This document shows positions 6,095-8,308 of a DNA stretch of 8,308 bases, one piece after another. Location: NCBI GenBank assembly GCA_934229785.1, contig CAKQEA010000042.1:1-8308 (forward strand), given 5' to 3'. The notes under the pieces were generated by a model. That model had not been told where the DNA came from and made no database searches. It worked only from the letters and a program-made list of their open reading frames with translations. Numbering within the stretch: the stretch's first letter is position 1; each line of letters begins with the position of its first letter. The translations under genes and the position numbers were made by a program. The stretch is from an uncultured Anaeroplasmataceae bacterium. Lineage in GTDB: Bacteria > Bacillota_I > Bacilli_A > Acholeplasmatales > Anaeroplasmataceae.

Positions 6095-6448
6095 ATGAAA
6101 AAACAGTATCGCGTAAAGAAAAGTAATGAAATTGAAGAAATAATTAAGGAAAAGAAGTATGCTTCTAATCCCTATTTTTCTGTGTATAAAAGAAATAATC
6201 CTAATTCCACAAATTTCAGATATGCGATTAGTGTAGGAAAAAAACTAGGTAATGCTGTTGTAAGAAATAAATTTAAAAGACAAGTTAGAGCTATTGTTGA
6301 TTCGTTTAACATTAATTTAAATGATAAAATAGATGTTTTTATTATCGTTAAGGTTAAAGTATTAACTATTGATTTCAATCAAATGCAGCAAGAACTTAAA
6401 TATTTATTTCGTAAACAAAAATTAATAAAAGGAGAAAAAAATGACTAA
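6095..6448 (+). CDS. rnpA: Ribonuclease P protein component
   Basis: The product is the 117-residue basic protein subunit of RNase P. It binds the catalytic RNA and helps it bind pre-tRNA for removal of the 5' leader. The family signature is present: the KLGNAVVRNKFKRQVR stretch at about residues 50-65 matches the RNxxKRxxR helix that contacts RNA, and it follows the FRYAISVGKK strand. The length is typical. The start ATG has AGGAG (6084-6088) six bases upstream. The gene follows rpmH, its normal partner, behind a terminator-like hairpin. Its 3' end carries the AAAGGAG ribosome binding site of yidC and overlaps that gene by 8 bp, which suggests translational coupling. Confidence 0.97.
   Translation: MKKQYRVKKSNEIEEIIKEKKYASNPYFSVYKRNNPNSTNFRYAISVGKKLGNAVVRNKFKRQVRAIVDSFNINLNDKIDVFIIVKVKVLTIDFNQMQQELKYLFRKQKLIKGEKND
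6428..6440 (+). promoter_or_regulatory. yidC ribosome binding site inside rnpA
   Basis: AAAGGAG (6428-6434) followed by six A residues precedes the yidC ATG at 6441. The site is within the last codons of rnpA, whose stop codon lies past the yidC start, so ribosomes finishing rnpA may restart on yidC. Confidence 0.75.
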
Positions 6449-7436
6449 TTTTTTCTATAGAAATAGACACAAGATTATTTTTGTAGCATTCGCAGCCATT
6501 TTATTGATTTCTTTAACAAGCTGCCGTATGGATTCTAGTAAATGGTATGCTAAGCCATATACTACTTACTCTCAAGAATGGGTAGATTTATGGAATGGTG
6601 GAAAAGGTGCTTGGAATACAATTTGGGGCTGGCCTGTTAATCTTCTTTCCTACCCAATTGCATGGTTATGCTCAAATATTGGTAAGGGATTAGGAAATTC
6701 ATATTTCTTTGGTATTTTATTTACAACATTGATTGTAAGAACACTTGCATGGCCAATTTATGGTAAACAAAATGGTATGAGTGTTCAAATGACAATGATG
6801 CAACCAGAAATGGAAAAAATTCAAAGAAAGTATGGTGCCCGTAAGGATCCTCAATCTCAACAAGCAATGCAGATGGAAATGATGAAGCTATACAAGAAAT
6901 ATAAAATCAGTCCATTAGGATGCTTTGGAACTATGTTCTTACAATTCCCAATCTTTATGTCTATGTATGAGGTTGTTCAAAGAATTAATGCTACTACAAC
7001 TGAAGTAATTAATGGTGGTGTGTCAGTTACATATGCTGGTAAGTTTGCTTTAGCAAATACTAAGCTATTTGGTTTCTTTGAATTAAATACTTCATTCTTT
7101 AATGCTACTTCAGTATGGGATAAGGTATTTGCGGTTGTTATTGCTCTTGCCTTTGGTGGACTTCAGATTTTACAGCAACATTTATCATCACGTCCTCCAA
7201 AATATCAAATTCAGCATAATACAAAGGCAAAGAATACTCAAGCTGAGCAGCAACAAAAGCAAATGAAGATTATGATGTATGTAATGAATATTATGTTTGT
7301 ATTTATGGCATTATCATCTACTTCATTAGCTATTTATTGGTTAATTGGTGCTATTTATCAGTTATTCCAATCTCAGGTAGGTAGAAAACTAAATGAGATT
7401 AAGTATTATAAAATGAAAGAAAAAGCAAATTTGTAA
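6441..7436 (+). CDS. yidC: Membrane protein insertase YidC/OxaA (SpoIIIJ type)
   Basis: The product inserts and folds membrane proteins, alone or with SecYEG, at the cytoplasmic membrane. It is 331 residues, longer than the roughly 260 usual for SpoIIIJ. The N-terminus is a lipoprotein signal: basic residues, a hydrophobic stretch (about 12-25) and a lipobox LTSC with Cys28 as the likely acylated residue. A tryptophan-rich extracytoplasmic segment (about 30-80) follows. The first core membrane helix is near 87-107 and includes Arg100, matching the groove arginine of YidC. The charged cytoplasmic hairpin spans about 113-157, and further helices lie near 160-180, 226-246, 276-292 and 294-311. 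The basic tail ends KMKEKANL. The ATG at 6441 has GGAG six bases upstream inside rnpA. The length excess lies mostly in the Trp-rich segment and in the 183-222 loop. Confidence 0.96.
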   Translation: MTNFFYRNRHKIIFVAFAAILLISLTSCRMDSSKWYAKPYTTYSQEWVDLWNGGKGAWNTIWGWPVNLLSYPIAWLCSNIGKGLGNSYFFGILFTTLIVRTLAWPIYGKQNGMSVQMTMMQPEMEKIQRKYGARKDPQSQQAMQMEMMKLYKKYKISPLGCFGTMFLQFPIFMSMYEVVQRINATTTEVINGGVSVTYAGKFALANTKLFGFFELNTSFFNATSVWDKVFAVVIALAFGGLQILQQHLSSRPPKYQIQHNTKAKNTQAEQQQKQMKIMMYVMNIMFVFMALSSTSLAIYWLIGAIYQLFQSQVGRKLNEIKYYKMKEKANL

Positions 7437-7437
7437 T

Positions 7438-7444
7438 GGTGGTG
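7438..7444 (+). promoter_or_regulatory. jag ribosome binding site, one base off consensus
   Basis: GGTGGTG (7438-7444) differs from GGAGGTG at one position and ends five bases before the ATG at 7450. It fixes the jag start just after the yidC stop at 7434-7436. Confidence 0.6.
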
Positions 7445-7449
7445 TAGCA

Positions 7450-8058
7450 ATGCAAAAGAAAGTTGAATTTGTAGCAAAAAATACAGAAGATGCTATGGCA
7501 GAAGCTGTGAAAAAATTACATATTTCTAGTGATAAGATTTTTGTTAATGTTTTAGGTGAATTACCTGAAGGATTAAATTGTGAAGCTTTAGTAGATGTTA
7601 ATTTAACATTAGAGGGTAAAAAATATTTAGAGGGCATATTAAAGGCTATGAATATTGGTTACCAAATTGAAGCTAGATCAGTTAATGGTGAAGAACAAAT
7701 TCATTATATTGTTGATAGCTATGAAAACTCATTATTAATTGGTGTAAAGGGTAAAACATTAGAGGCATTACAAATTTTAGTTCGTAATCTTATTTCTACC
7801 TATACAAAGGATCATATAATTACTTCCTTAGATATTGGTGGATATAGAAGTAATAGAACTCATCAATTAGAAATTTTAGCAACAAAAACTGCAAAGGAAG
7901 TTGCTAAAACAAAGGTAGCTGTTAAGCTTCAACCAATGAATTCATTTGAACGTCGTGTTATTCATGAAAAATTAAGCGATTGGCGTGATGTTTATACTGA
8001 ATCAGAAGGTGAAGGCGAAGATAGAGCTATCGTCATTAAACCAAAAGAAAATAAGTAA
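7450..8058 (+). CDS. jag: Jag/KhpB KH-R3H RNA-binding protein
   Basis: This 202-residue protein has three domains in the standard order. Residues about 1-50 form the Jag N-domain. A KH-type RNA-binding fold at about 85-160 contains the GVKG loop at 98-101 in NSLLIGVKGKTLEALQ. The C-terminal R3H domain has Arg168-x3-His172 in ERRVIHEKLSDW. The family is a global RNA-binding regulator; in pneumococcus KhpB partners with KhpA and influences cell division and elongation. That role is extended here by homology. The length matches the usual 200-210. The gene follows yidC after 13 bp, the conserved order in Bacillota, and is the last gene of the operon before a terminator. A cytoplasmic location is expected, as no signal peptide is present. 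Confidence 0.95.
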   Translation: MQKKVEFVAKNTEDAMAEAVKKLHISSDKIFVNVLGELPEGLNCEALVDVNLTLEGKKYLEGILKAMNIGYQIEARSVNGEEQIHYIVDSYENSLLIGVKGKTLEALQILVRNLISTYTKDHIITSLDIGGYRSNRTHQLEILATKTAKEVAKTKVAVKLQPMNSFERRVIHEKLSDWRDVYTESEGEGEDRAIVIKPKENK

Positions 8059-8096
8059 TATAAATTGTTAATCTCACAATATGAATTAACTTTAAT

Positions 8097-8130
8097 AAGC
8101 ACTAGCTATTTTATTTAATAGTTGGTGCTT
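8097..8130 (+). terminator. Intrinsic terminator after jag
   Basis: AAGCACTAGCTATT (8097-8110) pairs along 14 bp with AATAGTTGGTGCTT (8117-8130), with two G-U pairs and a 6-base loop. Four T residues (8129-8132) then ATTAT follow. It stands 38 bases after the jag stop and is the probable end of the rpmH operon transcript. The T-tract is short. Confidence 0.78.
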
Positions 8131-8144
8131 TTATTATAAAAATC

Positions 8145-8173
8145 AAAGGCGAAGATTTATTTTCTTCGCTTTT
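8145..8173. terminator. Second terminator hairpin, possibly bidirectional
   Basis: AAAGGCGAAGA (8145-8155) pairs with TCTTCGCTTTT (8163-8173) over 11 bp with one G-U pair and a 7-base loop. A-rich bases flank the left arm and T residues the right arm, so it could act from both directions. It backs up the hairpin 15 bases upstream. Confidence 0.7.
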
Positions 8174-8214
8174 AACTAATTATGAATAAAATATATATTA
8201 TTTTCTTCCTATGA

Positions 8215-8223
8215 TGCTAAAAT
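8215..8223 (+). promoter_or_regulatory. Possible extended -10 element between terminators
   Basis: TGCTAAAAT is identical to the extended -10 of the rpmH promoter, but no TTGACA-like -35 lies 16-18 bp upstream. If active it would make a short transcript of about 55 bases ending at the hairpin at 8259-8284. The sequence is AT-rich, so a chance match is likely. Confidence 0.15.
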
Positions 8224-8258
8224 TATGGTAAAATCCGGTTTTCGACAGTTTAAAAATT

Positions 8259-8284
8259 AAAAATGGCCTTATTAGGCCATTTTT
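8259..8284. terminator. Third terminator, perfect 10-bp bidirectional stem
   Basis: AAAAATGGCC (8259-8268) pairs perfectly with GGCCATTTTT (8275-8284) around TTATTA. A-tract and T-tract flank the GC core symmetrically, so it can terminate either strand. On the minus strand a TAG at 8288-8290 closes a frame that enters from the right edge (codons give HFASLK), so this may be the terminator of a convergent gene lying past the window. Confidence 0.75.
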
Positions 8285-8308
8285 CTGCTATTTCAGTGAA
8301 GCAAAATG

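Noticed and set aside
6172..6378. Minus-strand frame inside rnpA
   Set aside because: It is antisense to a certain RNase P protein gene and has no family resemblance.
7389..7637. Minus-strand frame over the yidC-jag junction
   Set aside because: It covers two well-supported plus-strand genes and their ribosome binding site.

Overview
This A+T-rich window carries the end of the conserved rpmH-rnpA-yidC-jag housekeeping operon, all on the plus strand, preceded by one very long repeat-rich surface-protein gene. The gene order, the short RNase P protein, the YidC with a lipoprotein-type signal, and the Jag/KhpB protein all point to a low-GC Bacillota. Tryptophan is read from TGG and no in-frame TGA is needed, so the standard bacterial code fits. 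The Cys-rich LRR_5 (BspA-like) giant protein is of a kind common in gut-associated Erysipelotrichia, Clostridia and Mollicutes-related lineages. The lineage within Bacillota is an inference.

Region 1 (about 43-5649) is a single uninterrupted reading frame of about 1868 codons with no visible start. It encodes a short CxxC...CxxC segment, then roughly 54 leucine-rich repeats of the LRR_5 type (about 23 residues, 69 bp), and a YYY...KPT...WHYVNGKPTSW tail. Three kinds of non-standard insert recur among the LRRs (called modules A, B and C here). Their spacing changes in whole 69-bp units, and several stretches are almost identical at DNA level. The 5' end is not resolved: the frame is closed by a TAA at 40-42, and a different frame (3-50) is open just upstream. 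Either a frameshift or sequence error lies there, or the true start lies outside what can be read.

Region 2 (5650-5856) is intergenic. It holds weak hairpins after the LRR gene, an inverted repeat that touches the -35 box, and a strong sigma-A type promoter (TTGACA, 17 bp, TGC-TAAAAT) driving rpmH.

Region 3 (5857-8058) is the operon. It encodes ribosomal protein L34, the RNase P protein subunit, the YidC/SpoIIIJ membrane insertase and the KH-R3H RNA-binding protein Jag/KhpB. A terminator-like hairpin lies between rpmH and rnpA, so L34 is probably made from more mRNA than the downstream genes. rnpA and yidC overlap by 8 bp and jag follows yidC after 13 bp. Together the operon serves translation (L34), tRNA maturation (RnpA), membrane protein insertion (YidC) and RNA-binding control linked to cell envelope growth (Jag).

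Region 4 (8059-8308) has no clear gene. It contains three successive terminator hairpins and perhaps the end of a convergent gene at the window edge. I see no DnaA-box cluster, although dnaA and oriC commonly adjoin rpmH. I see no convincing unknown system. The most notable material is the hierarchical, recently duplicated repeat structure of the LRR gene and its place beside the rpmH operon.
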